A DNA stretch of 64,000 nucleotides, taken from NCBI GenBank assembly GCA_002286855.1, contig NRSV01000009.1:250984-314983 (forward strand), read 5' to 3'. The DNA comes from Bipolaris cookei (taxonomy: Eukaryota > Ascomycota > Dothideomycetes > Pleosporales > Pleosporaceae). Both the position numbers and the translations under genes were made by a program. Below the pieces are notes generated by a model, which did no database searches, was not told where the DNA came from, and saw nothing but the letters and a program-made list of their open reading frames with translations. How positions within the stretch are numbered: position 1 is the first letter of the stretch; the number at the start of each line of letters is the position of its first letter. Of the stretch, positions 52,131 through 64,000 are shown one piece after another.

Positions 52131-55100
52131 GCGGTCTCTCCCTGATTATCTTCCGTTCACACCCAGACTTGAGATTTTGTCCCTGCTACATATCATTCTT
52201 TCTGCTTAGCTCTATTTCTTTGGCAGCGCGGTACATGGATAGGTCGGCGTTACTTCATGGATACCAGCCCGGCGAGGCTACCGGGTGGCTTGTTCTTCTT
52301 GCAACATGACTGAAGCGTTAATTCAAAGGATGATACCTATCCACATGTGTTCTATCAGTTCGTTCCGATGCAAGAGTCAAGAGACCTGTTTAGCTACCAG
52401 TTCCTCCAAGGGGGTTTTGCTGAACGGGTCCCGTATGGGGCGGAGTGTTCGCAACGGCACTGCTCAAACCTAGTCCGCATCGTTTTGTCTTTCTCTCAAC
52501 TACTACTATGATTTAGGCGCATCCCACGGACGGGAAATGTAGAGTTCCTCGCTACGTTGGTACCTACATGTGCAGCCACACTACCGTACTCTCCATGAAT
52601 CGCTCAGTGCGCAACTACTATGGAAATCTTGTTTTTTCGAGACGACTTGCTTCTATAGCTGGCGGCAGCCGATGGGGAGTAATGCAGCTTTATTTCAACG
52701 CTTGTCAGTCATGACTGTAAGACTGCGGTCTGGCCGAAAGAATACGAATTGGTCTTTTAACGATGCCCGCTCTTGCTGCTGAAAGTGATTATAAGATTTG
52801 TCGCGTCACAAAGCTAGAAGCCAACATCGAGAGCACAGAAGCTTTTTTGATACCCACACTCTTCGTAACCTATATCAGAAGGGTAGAAGATACTCGCTCA
52901 CGCCACATCTGTGAGTCGAATGTGCACTTGTGATCGGCCATGGCAAATTTCTTATCGAGCTAAACGACGCACATATTGACGTCATTGAGCCTTTTCCAAT
53001 ATTGATCGACGGCATCCGGTTGATGGACATGCAGGAATTCGAACCTCGGGGGCGCCAGGGCGTCCGCGCTTTGAGTAAGGTTGCTGTTGGCAGACTACCG
53101 GTAGCCGTTTTTCTATGATGCCAAAGATTCTACTCTGTGACAGGAAGAGTTGCAGCTCTCGAGAACCAAACTGAAGCTTTGTATGCTGATGGGGATGGTG
53201 CGAGCGACACCGGCCAATGTGCTACCAGAGATGCCTAACCAAACACGAACATACATGCTGTATGCTCTTGCTCTGTCCCCTTATCTCCGGAGGACACGGT
53301 TTGCTGAGACGGGCATCTTAAGCTTCGTTGTCTATTCCCGTGATGTTCAAGTGGAATGCCCGATCTGTTAATAATATTCTTGCCGTCAAACAACTGATCT
53401 CAGTACCATCAGAGAATCCGGACAGAGTTCACTCGTGAAGAGTGGAAAAGCGCTATGGTCAGAACACGTACAAAACACGTGGTTCGACAAAAGGATGTGG
53501 CAAAGGCAGTACCAACACAGCCTCCATTGCAACAAAGTGTCATCGCCACAGCTATCACCGAAAAACCTGATACTCACATATCGCAATGGCTGCTCAAGAA
53601 CCAGAAGGTTTAGAGGAGATGCCGTCTTCACCGTTCAGACAGCGGTGAAACGGAGTCCATCATATACTACTTTCCTAAAGTTGATCTCAGCAAAATATAC
53701 TTTTTCTTAACGGGCTTCATTTTTGACAAACTTGCCGTTTTCATTGACATTTACCCTCGTCTTTTCAAATAGCCCGACGGCATTTGTTCATTCGGCCTCC
53801 TACTACCCGTCTTTAGCGCGCAATATTAGCAACCTTACAACTGCACCTTGAGTGTACATTATGTAAATCAAAGACACTAATTCGAAGCTCGCCGAGGACC
53901 GCGGCTGGCGCGAACAATGGAGGCGGTGTTATTAGGGACAATCGTTGAATGTGGCGCTTTGAGCGGATGAGGCGGGAGCTTAAGAGGCTCTTCAGAGGCG
54001 GGCGGGACGGCGGGGCGCTTGCTGCTACCGCGATATGCCTTGCGTCTTGCAACGTGGAAATCATCGTAAGCCGCATAGGCGGTTTTGCGGTCAGCAATGC
54101 GCCAAGGCGCAGTGAACGGTGTAAGCTTGAACCTTAAGTGTAGAAAGGGACTATGATTAGCCAAGATCTTCCAGCATGGAGATCACTGCGCACCAATAGA
54201 GCGCTAGTAGTACTGCTGTTTGACCGCTGATCATGTGTACACTAGGAGAGATTACGTTACATGTGCAGTCTGGATCAAAACAGGTCCAGGGTAGTGTATG
54301 TGCCCCAAGGCTGAAACGCTCAGCTGGGTGCGTATTTTACATTTGAGGTATCCTTACTCAGCACTTGCTCGCGACAAAACTGGGGCGTACGCTCGTGGGA
54401 TACATGTACATGTGAACTGCTTTCTTTCAAGAGACCGGTGCTCCCATATAGTAACAATCAGTTCAAATATAGTTACCAGGAGCTATTTTGCTGTCCACCT
54501 TTGTGGATGTATTTTCGAACGTGGTCCTCATAAAGAGTAGTATCATGAGAGACAGTTCTTCTAGGACATTTCTCAATAGTGTTGTCCAGGATCGGTATTA
54601 CCTTACACAGTAGGAAGCTGTTCCCTTTGGTTGATTAGATTACAATCGTATCTGCAGCATGATTCGGCTCCAATCGGCATTTCTTCAGTATTGTTTCTCA
54701 GCAAAATACCTCGCCAATGACTAGCTCGATACCGCGTTTCTTTCCGCGTTATGCAGCGGCTTTGTGATCAGCCGAGTCAAGTGACTTGCCGAGCACTCCG
54801 GTGAGGCTAGTAGTGTACACAGTAGTACTTACGTTGGCCATGAAGGGCCGTACCCTATGGGGCGGTAAACACCTCCAGGGTCCAGCCCATGTCCCCATTT
54901 CTGGGCAGAATTACTTTCCGCGTTGTACTTGGGTCGTTGGTGGTCGCAGCCAGTGCGCGCTAAATGTTTTGTATACACCCGGCAGTTGAGCGCAACGCCT
55001 TGGGCTCTGGTGTTTCAACGGGGGTACAGAGTAGCGGACCATATTACCTGTCAATGACACGATGTAACTATCAAGGTGCGCAGGAGCTGTTTCTTCAAGA

Positions 55101-55666
55101 AAGCAGTATCTACTTCTGCTAGTTGCGCGTACATCCAGGGTCCAGAAACGAACTAAGGAGGCGCAGGGTTGCGCACTACTCCCTGCGCTCCACGTATGCC
55201 ATGGTGCTGCATGGAATCAGCGTCTGCCCCTCGTCGAACATGAGGAAGCTTAGTACTGCCTAGGTCGCAACTAAGAAACGTAAATACTGTCGATGTTTCT
55301 AAAATCTCATCTCCGAATATCGAGATTGTTAAGTATGTCGAGCTTTTCCTTGAGAACCCCACTCATTTGACGCTGGGTTGCATGAACCGCAAGTACCGGG
55401 ATATTGAATGTAGCGATGGGGGCAAGGGGGGGGGGGGGATTAGCTCCGGAAACGATTTCAACCCGTTTTTCGTGTGGAGATGGCGATAATCATAGATGAA
55501 GGTTGCGACAATGTGCCAAGGACATATTGTGAACATGCTTAATCGCCTGTAGATTTTATGATTGGTACGAGACATGTTACGTACATTACTGGGATTCAAT
55601 TTCAGATGTAATCGCGAAGCAGAAACCAAAACCGAGCAATGCATCCAAAAATGGACGTTTTATCAC
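52131..55666. other. Long stretch without a recognised gene
   Basis: 3.5 kb. Short frames only on both strands; a Gly-run (about 11 G) sits near 55428-55438. A coding-like piece at about 53340-53640 has stops in every frame and no family signature, and may be a decayed gene or transposon. Confidence 0.4.
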
Positions 55667-55830
55667 TTGGGGCTAACTAGATAAAGGCCGAAGCACCACA
55701 GCTACACTACACACCACAAACCCTCGATTTGTAAATAAATACCCTATAGAACGGCTTTCGGCCAAAGTCTTACATAGCCACAAGCTGCATAGACTATAAT
55801 AGAATGATAATAATCACTTCAGGCTATAGG
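55667..55830 (+). mobile_element. LINE 3' end, 5'-truncated copy
   Basis: About 160 bp matching the 3' untranslated end of the LINE pieces at 14410-14572 and 63515-63660, including AGATAAAGGCCGAAGCACCA, TATAGAACGGCTTTCGGCCA and AAAGTCTTACATAGCC. It ends in an AGAATGATAATAATCA tail. No coding part remains, as expected for strong 5' truncation. Confidence 0.85.
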
Positions 55831-56563
55831 CACACTAATTGCTAACTACTCTATGTCTAAACCTAGTATACGTGCATTTTCATCACATGTAATGTTGAGT
55901 TCCTACATCGGATCGTTCTCGGTTATCTGCTGATACCTCGGGACGTGCTCTACGTAGATCAATTACTAAGACCAAGACTAGAATTTGTAATTCATATGAA
56001 GCTATCCTTGATTGGAAGACGCAAAGTCGAGGCCCTCGGGCAACGCTACTAACAGATTCGTCCTTGGTGTGATGCGTGATGATATGTTTAGGGAGTTTTT
56101 GCTCGGATATTTTATAGCGCCGGCTGAATCCGCTGACTAGTTGCGTCATGGTCAGGGCGCCAACTTGCCAAAACAGGTTAGATGCGGTTATGGCACCGGA
56201 AGTATTGTGTGTAGTCGGCCTACCTGCTTCTTATGTACAAGTACCTTCGCGTACATAGTATATTTACATAGCAGCCCGGCCCTGCTGACTACGGCCCGAA
56301 TCAGCGTCGTGGCATCCACGGTGCCGTTCGCTAAAGGCTATGATGCTGCTCTCGTGCGACTTATATGGCTTGTTTCATGGATACCCATACACTATCGCAT
56401 ATCAAGTTCAACCAACAAGTGCCAGGTGCATATCCTGTGAACATATTATACCCAAACTCTTTATATCCCCTTTTCCATTCGTGCAGTACATATGAGCACC
56501 GGACTTCCATAAGCACTCTTTTCTTGAGATTGTCATCTTTGGCAATCGACTGTTTTCAGCAAT
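55831..56563. other. Intergenic upstream of the Zn2Cys6 gene
   Basis: No gene recognised. Includes the presumed promoter of the regulator gene. Confidence 0.4.
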
Positions 56564-59268
56564 ATGGGCAAAGCTTTCACTTTTATTGTTGACCACACGG
56601 CTCGAGCTGATCTTGGCTCTAAGCGAAAGCTCAGGCGCCGTCGAGGAGCATGTGCAAACTGCAAACGCAGAAAAGTGGCATGTAAGTATCCCAGTGAGTC
56701 AGGGACACAATGATAGGAATAACTAATCAGCACTAGGTAATGGATCGATACCATGCCAGCATTGTCATGTATGATCAATTGGATAAATGTACTTGTATTC
56801 ATGTTGGCCGAGAATTCTAACAAATGCTTCAGAAAGCGTCTATCAGCTGCCAGTATGCCGAACGCAACCGTTCTCCCCGAAACACAGCCATGATCAGCGA
56901 GGCCGATACCACAATCCAGCAAATAAGAATAACTCCAGACGTCAGCACTTCATCAAGTCCACAGAATCTCGAGAACACGGATTTCTTTTCGGAAGATTTC
57001 ACGAACATCTTAACTCCCGATTTCTATTGCGATGAACTAGTCCATGTGTCCGTCTCGGATGATCCTATGGATCTGTTCCACTGGAATCAATTAGGCGAAG
57101 CCTTTAGTGGACCGATCTCCGGACCGATTCCTGGACCCTCTCCCCGCTGCGAACAGCCGGAAAACATCAGAAATTACGAGAATACTAGCAGTATTGGCTT
57201 AGTTCCAAATTATTACTCTCAAGATGATACGCACTACTGTTATAGTATGAACGATCTGTCAAGAGAGCAGGCATCATCAACCTCAACCACCATTACCGGT
57301 ATGGGCATGCACTAGACCTGACTCACTCTAAATCTACTTACGGCTCTGACTGAAGTGTGACAGAGGAATCACCACATCGCGATCATGTTCGCTCGTCTCT
57401 TCACTCTTGGCTACTGACAAGTATGAGAAGTTTCAATGGCGAAAAGAACAACCTTGTCGTAGAAGCATTACAAAAGCTTCTGGCGGCGAACTCATCAATA
57501 ACTGAGCATTGTTCTGCTAGAGAAATGGACATGATGGCGGCTCTTGCCGGTGTACGATCTGAGCGCTCCTTCAACAAAGAATTCTTTCGCAAGCGAATAA
57601 ATGGTAACTTGCTGCCAAATCCGTACGAGACAACATAGCTTGCTAATATGAATACGTATAGCCTTCTTTGCAGAGTTGTATGAGTATGTTACACTTCTGG
57701 ACAGATCAAGATTCAGTTGAAGAATATCAGTGTGTTGGTAATCTAACGAGTCGTTGAACAGGATTGGAATACTCCTAGACTCTGAGGCTATAGAGGAGCT
57801 AGTGGACCAAATCATCTCAAATCCTTTCGTCAGCAGTCCGACCAGTATTGCTTTATTCTTCTCTTTGTTGGCTATTGGTTCTCGTCGTCTGGACCTCAGT
57901 TACGGTAACGGCACAATCAAAGGGGCAACCATAGGCTTCTTCAGGATAGCTCTACGCATGAGACCTTGCCTGTATGATGATGTCAGCCTCTTGACATCAC
58001 AGGTAAGCGGAAAAATATATTAAAACCACTTGTCAGGCATTTACTAACGCGGAACCTGTGATCTAACAGACCTTACTTCTCATGGTCAGTAAACGATGCC
58101 TATTTCTTAATAGTATGAAGCTCGACCATAAAGAACTAACGATAAGCACTAGACCTACTTCTCACATACTGTTGGTGCCAGTTCCACATCTAGTTTGATG
58201 AGGGACGCTACTTCGTGCCTCCAAATCCTTCGCCTCCATAGTTCCAGTGCGATCAACAAGTTATCTAATGACCACTTGAAGCAAACAAGTGTCAAGAGGG
58301 CCTTCTGGGCCATTTACTCCATGGAAAATCCTTACTCTCTACAAGAAGGACTCTTGCCAGTAAGTAGTGCGTCACGGGACTAGTTGTTTCATAGAATTGT
58401 CCTTTAGACGGATGATTCGCTAATGGCAACGACTGCTAATTCTGTGCTCTCTAGCTAATACACGGTGAATATGCGGACCACAACATTCCTTCAACACAGA
58501 GTTCCTCAGATAGAGGAATCGACTGGCTGGATGTAAATGTCCGGTACGCCGAGGTTTGCTCGGGTATTCTACGGCAGCTCCATAGCCAACGACATGACAG
58601 CCGAGACTGCTCATTCTGCTGTGGAAGAGGTTACTGTGAACAAAGCCCTGCCTCCACTCTATGCCGGCTTGAAGACAATCTCATGAAGTGGAAAACCGAC
58701 TTTTCACTCGATTTTAACATCGATAACTTGTCGGCACTTCTATATGCTGAGAGGCGCCACATGCTAGTCTCTATTACCCGATTTCATTTTGCCACCATTG
58801 CGATCTATTCACTGCCGGAGATAGAAGCGACAGACATGAGCAAAGAAAGGCGTTGTGAGTCAGCACGCCAAATACTCAACTTGAGCTCACACATATCCTG
58901 GTCTGATCTGTGTGATAACTGGTTCGTGCTTATTTCTTCGCGTTTGGTCTTTTTGTGCATCAAAATCATTGACTAACATTGGAATTTCTTGTTCTAGGGA
59001 ACTTTGCTCAGCTATATCATTGGCGACCTGCATAATCGCAACACGAATCATCCAAAAAGCCTCAGTCACAGAGGCAGAAAGAAACATCGCAGGCACCGAT
59101 AACATTCTGACATATATGTATTCTCACAAACCTAGCTGTGAAATAGACATACCGTATATCGGCATAGCAATCGGCTTCTTCAGTCGAATATCGCTAAGTA
59201 CAACTCATGAATTTGGAGCCGCAGCCATGGAACTATGTAGCTTTGCTCTTAGCTTAGCAAGGTGTTAG
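56564..59268 (+). CDS. Zn2Cys6 fungal transcription factor (ten exons)
   Basis: Ten exons join in frame to 690 residues: 56564-56681, 56737-56768, 56833-57298, 57364-57603, 57662-57677, 57762-58002, 58070-58084, 58153-58359, 58455-58921, 58998-59268. Introns are 55-95 bp with branch-like CTAAC/CTAAT. Exons 1-3 assemble the binuclear cluster: GACANCKRRKVAC, then NGSIPCQHC, then HKASISCQY, giving the six Cys with normal spacing; a basic stretch (SKRKLRRRR) precedes it. A Ser/Pro-rich linker follows, and the rest resembles the fungal-specific regulatory domain (AELIGILLDSEAIEELVDQ, TLLLMTYFSHTVGASS, SVKRAFWAIYSMEN). Two exons are only 15-16 bp, and one donor is GTCAGT, so details there are less certain. 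No target gene is suggested by neighbours. It looks intact despite lying beside transposons. Confidence 0.82.
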
Positions 59269-59687
59269 CGTGAACCCACTGGAAGGGGTTGGTTTTTGTC
59301 ACCCCACTTGTACTGCTAGACATTGTAACACAATATAAGATCGAGCTTAAAAGATCAAGGGGTGACCCGCAATCGAGCTGGTAGAATAGAGCTGAAATAC
59401 AATTGCTGTACTGTGTTGAGTGAAGAAGGTATCTATCTACCCCGAAAAGAATTCCTAACATATATCCACAGTCTGATCACGTGACACTACACCACAGCAT
59501 GGAATAAGAGATTATATACATATGACCACATATCCAAGTCAGCAAGCCACTTCTTGACTATAAGATGAACGCTCTTCCAAAGACCCTTCTTCAAAATAGA
59601 TACATTCAGCAATTTTGTAGAGGAAGCTGCTGTGGAGATACAGACTCACAACTGTTATCCAGGGTTCCATTACAATACTCGAATACT
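59269..59687. other. Intergenic between the regulator gene and the hAT element
   Basis: No gene recognised; ends at the hAT target duplication (59680-59687). Confidence 0.4.
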
Positions 59688-62600
59688 CATACTTGAGAGT
59701 AAGCAAGCGTGCGTGCTTGCTTGATTACTTGATACGTTTAGCTGCTTGGTTATTCAAACAAGCCAAGCGCCTCTCTATAAATTTGCAAGCAAGCAAGCAG
59801 ACTTCTCTTTGCTTGCTTGAATCGCGCTTGGTTGTAGATGAGGTTATTGGTGTTATAGTTAAGTGACCTCACGATAGTTTTTATAGTATTGCTTTTTACC
59901 AAGTAAGCGTCAAACCTCTAGGTATATTAGACGCTAACTCTATACCTATCTTAGCCATCTAAGCCATCTATACCGTACTTATTACACGTTTTCTTCGTGT
60001 TGCAACCTCTGAGCTACTCTACTTGTCATCATGCCACTCAGAAAGCGCGTCTCTACCACCTATATCACGCCGAGAAAGCGCGCTCAAGTCGCAGCTCCTG
60101 ACCCCGCCACCCAGCCTATCTTTGTTAATATACACCCATCCGCTCCATCTCTATCTCCGTCGCCTCATCCTCGATCTGTTGAAGTCCTGCCCGAAGGGTC
60201 GCAGACTACTACCCTTGAGTCACAACGCCGCGATTCTCATCTTGAAGTTGAGATTGTCGCGCCTGCGGAGGGCAGCGATGAGGCTGCTAAACGCCTTGAT
60301 CAGAACTTCGAGGATAACTACGACAGCATAGACTGGCTGCGTCTGCCACGCTTTACGAAGTCGCTCACAACATCGCAGCATAAGCCTTCTTGGATCTATC
60401 AACACGGTTATCGCGTTGTTCTCCTTACAGACCCAGAGCAAGTGTTCTGGGTCTGTCAATACTGTCACACCCACAAGCATATTGACGTTGACCGTGGTGG
60501 TGTTTTCCCAGCTGTTGCAACAACACAAGCTGCGCGCCACCTCTGCGAGCTTCGACCTGGCCATAGCCATCAGCTTGCTGGTAAGCCTCGCAGCGTCGTT
60601 TATGAAGGCTCTATCCGCAGCCTGTTCAAGAGCGGAGTACCAGTGCCTCAAGAGGTCGCCAACGAGCTTGGTAACTTCAATATTCAACGCTTTAGGCTTG
60701 CCGCAGTGGGATAGCTAGTCGACAACAACCACCCACTTTCTGAGTTCGAGAAGCCAGCATTTCGAGACATGATAGCCACGGCCCACCCATAGGCAGAAGC
60801 GGCGCTTTTGCAGAGTCACAAAAGCTTACGCCAGTACGTTCTGCGCCTATACAATCGCCTGCAGCTGCGCGTTGTCTATGAGCTGTCTAAAGCTCTTAGC
60901 AGAATACACGTAAGCTTCGACAGATGGACGACTAAAGGCGGCAAACGTAGATATCTAGGTATTGTCGCCCACTATGTCAACCGCGACGGGAACATCCTCG
61001 ACTTGCCTATTGCACTGCCCCAATTGATGGGCGCTCACTCTGGTGAGAACATGGCTGAGATTGTTTACAGTACACTGTAGAAATTTGACGTTGGTCCTCG
61101 TACAATAGGCTACTTTGTACTCGATAAGGCCTCTAGCAATGATACTATAATTTTATCGCTTGCGCAGAAGATGAGCTTTAACGCTACCTACCGTCACCTC
61201 CGCTGCGGCCCTCACACTCTTAACCTTGTTGGCCAAACACTACTTTGGGGCAAAGACAGCGACGCGTACGACAACAACGTTAGCGAGGTAGTTACGGTAG
61301 ATGAGGAACACAAGTTGATGAATGAGTGGCGGAGTGATGGCCGATTAGGTGTGCTTTTAGCGATAATCAATTGTATTAAAACACCACAGCAGTACGAGCT
61401 TTTTATAAATTTTCAGCAACTCACGCACCACGAGCTACTTATTGACGCCACCGAGGAAGATCGCAAAATACTCGAGCCTGTTAAGCCTATTGTTACCCGT
61501 TAGAACTCCTTCTACTCATACTTTGAGCGCACTGCCGAACTACAGTCTGCAGTCAGCGCCTACGCCAATTACCACATAAATGATACTAGGCAAAAGGTTG
61601 ACCGCGCTCTCAGCCTGGGTAACAAGCCGCCCCTTGCGCCGCCGTAGATGAGGTCAGATGGGCTCACTGCTGCTGACTAGGCAGCAATTACGGAGTATAT
61701 TAACGTTCTAGGGCCGCTTAAGACTGCTACAAAGCGGCTTGAAGGACGTGGCAAGAGCGGTAATTTTGGCTCTATTGCTGAAACTATTCCAGTCTTTGAA
61801 GTATTACTCAGTAAGTTCGAAGGGAAACTCCAGAACTACGACGCTGTTGATCACTATCAACACAACGAGGCACCCGAAGACCACTTTGCGATCAACCTCC
61901 GCGCTGCCCTCATCAAGGCGCGCAGCTATTATAGTAAGCTTGATCACTCCCCAGCGTACTATGCTGCAACAATACTCCACCCTCGCTACAAGTCTTTCTG
62001 CGACTTTGTATGGACAGAGAAACCAGAGTAGCTATCGCTCAACAACCGCAATTTTTATGCTTTGTTGGCAGAATACAACACCACGCCAAAGCCTCAAGCA
62101 CGCATACAGAATCTCCCTAACGACCTCGACGATGCGATTGATAGCCTCTGCAATCCTATGAGAGCACCCGCCAATACAGACGAGGATGAATACACAGGGT
62201 GGAAGCGCTGCGAGCCGGTGGCGGAGAAGGACTCACCTAACGCACTTAATCCAACACAATATTGGATAGGGCTTCGCAAGCAATATACAAACTTCAGCAG
62301 GCTTGCGCTTGACGTACTCTCTATCCCAGCTTCAAGCTATGAGTGTGAGCGCATGTTTAGTGAGCTAGGTGATTTCCTCGAACCTCGTCGGCGTAATATT
62401 AGTGAGCAAGTTCTGGCAGCAATGCAGTGTGTGAGAAGATGGAAAAGACCTGGTTTTAGCGATATCCAGGCTGCTGAAAAGTCAACTATTACTGATAGAG
62501 GGATAGAGCTCTTATACAGCATTAGTACATGGGACAACGAACTTAACACCATGTAAAACTTTAGTATAGGCATATACACCAATCAAACGAGCTTTAAGCA

Positions 62601-62722
62601 AGCAAGTAGCTACTCCACTTTTAACTGACCAAGCAAGCGCAAGCCAAGCGGGCTTCTCTAAACTAGCAAGCAAGCGAACTTATAAGCCTCGCGCTTGCTT
62701 GCTTGATTGTTCCCAAGTATTC
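59688..62722 (+). mobile_element. hAT-family DNA transposon, full length, inactive
   Basis: About 3035 bp. Imperfect terminal inverted repeats (CATACTTGAGAGTAAGCAAG at left; right end, inverted, GAATACTTGGGAACAATCAA) are flanked by 8-bp direct repeats CGAATACT (59680-59687) and GGAATACT (62723-62730), 7 of 8 matching. Subterminal regions are packed with GCAAGC/GCTTGC units on both sides (59700-59830; 62590-62715), the usual transposase-binding arrangement. Boundaries are accurate to a few bases. Confidence 0.85.
60031..62556 (+). pseudogene. hAT transposase with seven in-frame TAG codons
   Basis: One reading frame of 842 codons from ATG 60031 to TAA 62554-62556, with no frameshift, but broken by TAG at 60712, 60790, 61078, 61501, 61645, 61678 and 62029. 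Domains: an N-terminal basic region; a BED-type zinc finger (VFWVCQYCHTHKHIDVD ... AARHL); the RNase H-like core with VSFDRWTTKGGKRRYLGIVA (first Asp), YFVLDKASSNDTI (second Asp) and CGPHTLNLVGQ; and the C-terminal dimerisation block IPASSYECERMFSELGDFLE with the catalytic Glu. Each TAG fits a former CAG (Gln). All other conserved residues stand, so the copy is recently dead. Confidence 0.92.
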
Positions 62723-62844
62723 GGAATACTAGATCCCGTGATTACTGTATACGTACCTGGAGTAGCTATACATGATGATAGGCTATCTTATATGCTTACT
62801 AAGTATACGTTTGGAAACAATATAGTCTAACAGCCCCTCTTATA

Positions 62845-62866
62845 ACGTGGTTCACAAGCGAGCGAG
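62845..62866 (+). repeat. Stub of an element A-type terminal repeat
   Basis: ACGTGGTTCACAAGCGAGCG plus two bases, preceded by TA, identical to the right end of element A (18647-18668, inverted). The remainder of that element is missing here; a LINE follows at once. Confidence 0.75.
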
Positions 62867-63663
62867 TGTCTTCCTAGGCACAAGAATCAAACAGCGATAA
62901 GAAAGAGACCGGATACGAGAGTACACAAAATACAAAAGAGGAGCAATAGAGAAGAATAACCACACGTACGCGGCTAAATTCGATCTAAAGCTACAAAAAG
63001 TTATAGCTATCCCAAGAGACACGACAAGAGAAACGTCGAGCGCCTTCTTCTCACTCAAACTAGGCCACAGATACTTCAACGCCTACCTAGAGAGAGTAAA
63101 GAAGAGGGAGCCGAACCTCTGCAACTGCGGGAGACAGCAAACACCAGAGAATACCCTCTTGTTCTGCAGCTACTGCAACGCAGAAAGTAAGAAGCTAAGA
63201 ACAACTCTCGACCAGCAAACGCTCACAATGCCACTTCTCCTACACACCTCATCTGGTATAGAAGCTACACTAGCTTTCATTACTAACACTGAAGTAGGGA
63301 CAAGAAGGTGGCACCTAGGCCAAGAATAAGACTAAAACAAGACAATAAAAACAGCAACAAAACTAGCAAAAATATAAAAATCCTTTCATTTTCGTTGATT
63401 AAGTATTTCTTTTACCTCTAAAAGAGCCCGCTGGAAGGCAGCACTGCTGCCCTACATCTCTTCCTGTTTATCAAACTGCTCCTTAGCACTAGGCATCTAG
63501 AGAGCTAGCAATAGCTAAGCTAGATAAAGGCCAAAGCACCACAGCCACACTATACAGCACAAACTCCCAAATCGTAAATAATCACCCCATAGAACGGCCT
63601 TCGGCCAAAGTCTTACATAGCCTCGAGCTGCATAGACTAATGGAAAAATAATAATAATAACCG
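62867..63663 (+). mobile_element. LINE, 5'-truncated copy with short target duplication
   Basis: Encodes the ORF2 C-terminus in one readable frame: SSAFFSLKLGHRYFNAYLER, CNCGRQQTPENTLLFC, then ATLAFITN. It is followed by the same 3' region as at 14.4 and 55.7 kb (AGAGCCCGCTGGAAGGCAGC, TAGAACGGCCTTCGGCCAAA) and an AATAATAATAACC tail. AGCGAGCGAG occurs just left of the start (62857-62866) and just right of the tail (63664-63673), a plausible 10-bp duplication, though that sequence is itself repetitive. Confidence 0.8.
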
Positions 63664-63673
63664 AGCGAGCGAG

Positions 63674-64000
63674 CACCCCAAGAGAGTCGCCAGCTCAAAA
63701 TCTCACCAAAAATCGCAGCTGACACGGGTATATGTCTCAACAACTATATATTGGAACACTCTAAAAATTTCATATACTCGTACTAGCCATATATCGAATA
63801 CATTCTGAGATTTTTAGGAAAAGTTATGAAGTAGTTATTGAGATCGTGACTTTATACCCTTGTCAAATCATGAAATATTGTATAGGTATTCTGCTATGAT
63901 AGTCAGAGATACAATATTTTTAATAGCTATACATTTATACAAACACAGCTCTTATATTGACTTTTTAAGACTATTCCAATACATCTATTACACATCCATA
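63674..64000. other. AT-rich end of window, nothing recognised
   Basis: Strongly AT-rich from about 63730, no open frame of note. Confidence 0.5.

Noticed and set aside
53025..53055. tRNA-like T-loop (GGTTCGAATTC on the minus strand)
   Set aside because: The flanking five bases do not pair as a T stem and no acceptor or anticodon arm can be placed. No tRNA or rRNA gene was found elsewhere either.
60712..62031. Reassigned or suppressed TAG codons as an explanation for the hAT gene
   Set aside because: No host gene in the window needs TAG readthrough, and other decayed elements here also carry CAA-to-TAA changes; mutation of CAG is simpler. Kept as a checkable alternative only.

Overview
This window is nuclear DNA of a filamentous ascomycete, most likely a Dothideomycete of the Pleosporales type. 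The evidence is short introns (mostly 47-94 bp) with GTRNGY donors and CTAAY-like branch sites, CYP504-like P450, APSES, Zn2Cys6 and LYR proteins of fungal type, and pogo/Fot, hAT, Helitron, Copia and LINE elements carrying stop codons that fit C-to-T (RIP-like) decay. A run of 141 N bases shows that this is a scaffolded assembly.

Layout. 1-11 kb is gene-rich: a partial minus-strand gene runs off the left edge, followed by a cytochrome P450, a type II membrane glycosyltransferase-like gene and the mitochondrial RNA polymerase gene (rpo41). 13-18.7 kb is transposon-rich: a decayed LINE, a Helitron scrap, and a pogo-like element (A) carrying a younger, intact pogo-like element (B) at a TA inside its transposase gene. 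18.7-24.3 kb holds a divergent pair of proteins with a MACPF-like motif, the larger ending in a bulb-type lectin domain. 24.3-35.6 kb is a second transposon block: Copia remnants, a nested pair of pogo-like elements (C containing D), a near-identical but broken copy of B (element E) hit by a solo LTR, inverted LTR-like arms, a LINE ORF1 scrap and a decayed glutathione S-transferase gene.

37-52 kb is ordinary gene space: an MFS quinate/sugar-type transporter, a cyclophilin with a myristoylation-type N-terminus, a flavin amine oxidase, a cysteine-rich secreted-protein candidate, a type 2 malate/lactate dehydrogenase, a GNAT acetyltransferase, an LYR-motif protein and an Mbp1-type APSES regulator. 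After a 4.4-kb stretch with no recognised gene comes a ten-exon Zn2Cys6 regulator (56.6-59.3 kb), then a complete but dead hAT element whose seven stop codons are all TAG, and a 5'-truncated LINE inserted in the end of an A-type element.

Functionally the housekeeping genes (rpo41, LYR protein, Mbp1-like factor, cyclophilin) look unrelated to one another. Gene models below were built by joining open frames at GT-AG junctions that keep frame; they have not been checked against transcripts. The most unusual items are the MACPF-like pair, two in-frame-restorable nested insertions, the amber-only hAT and the lipid-anchor cyclophilin.
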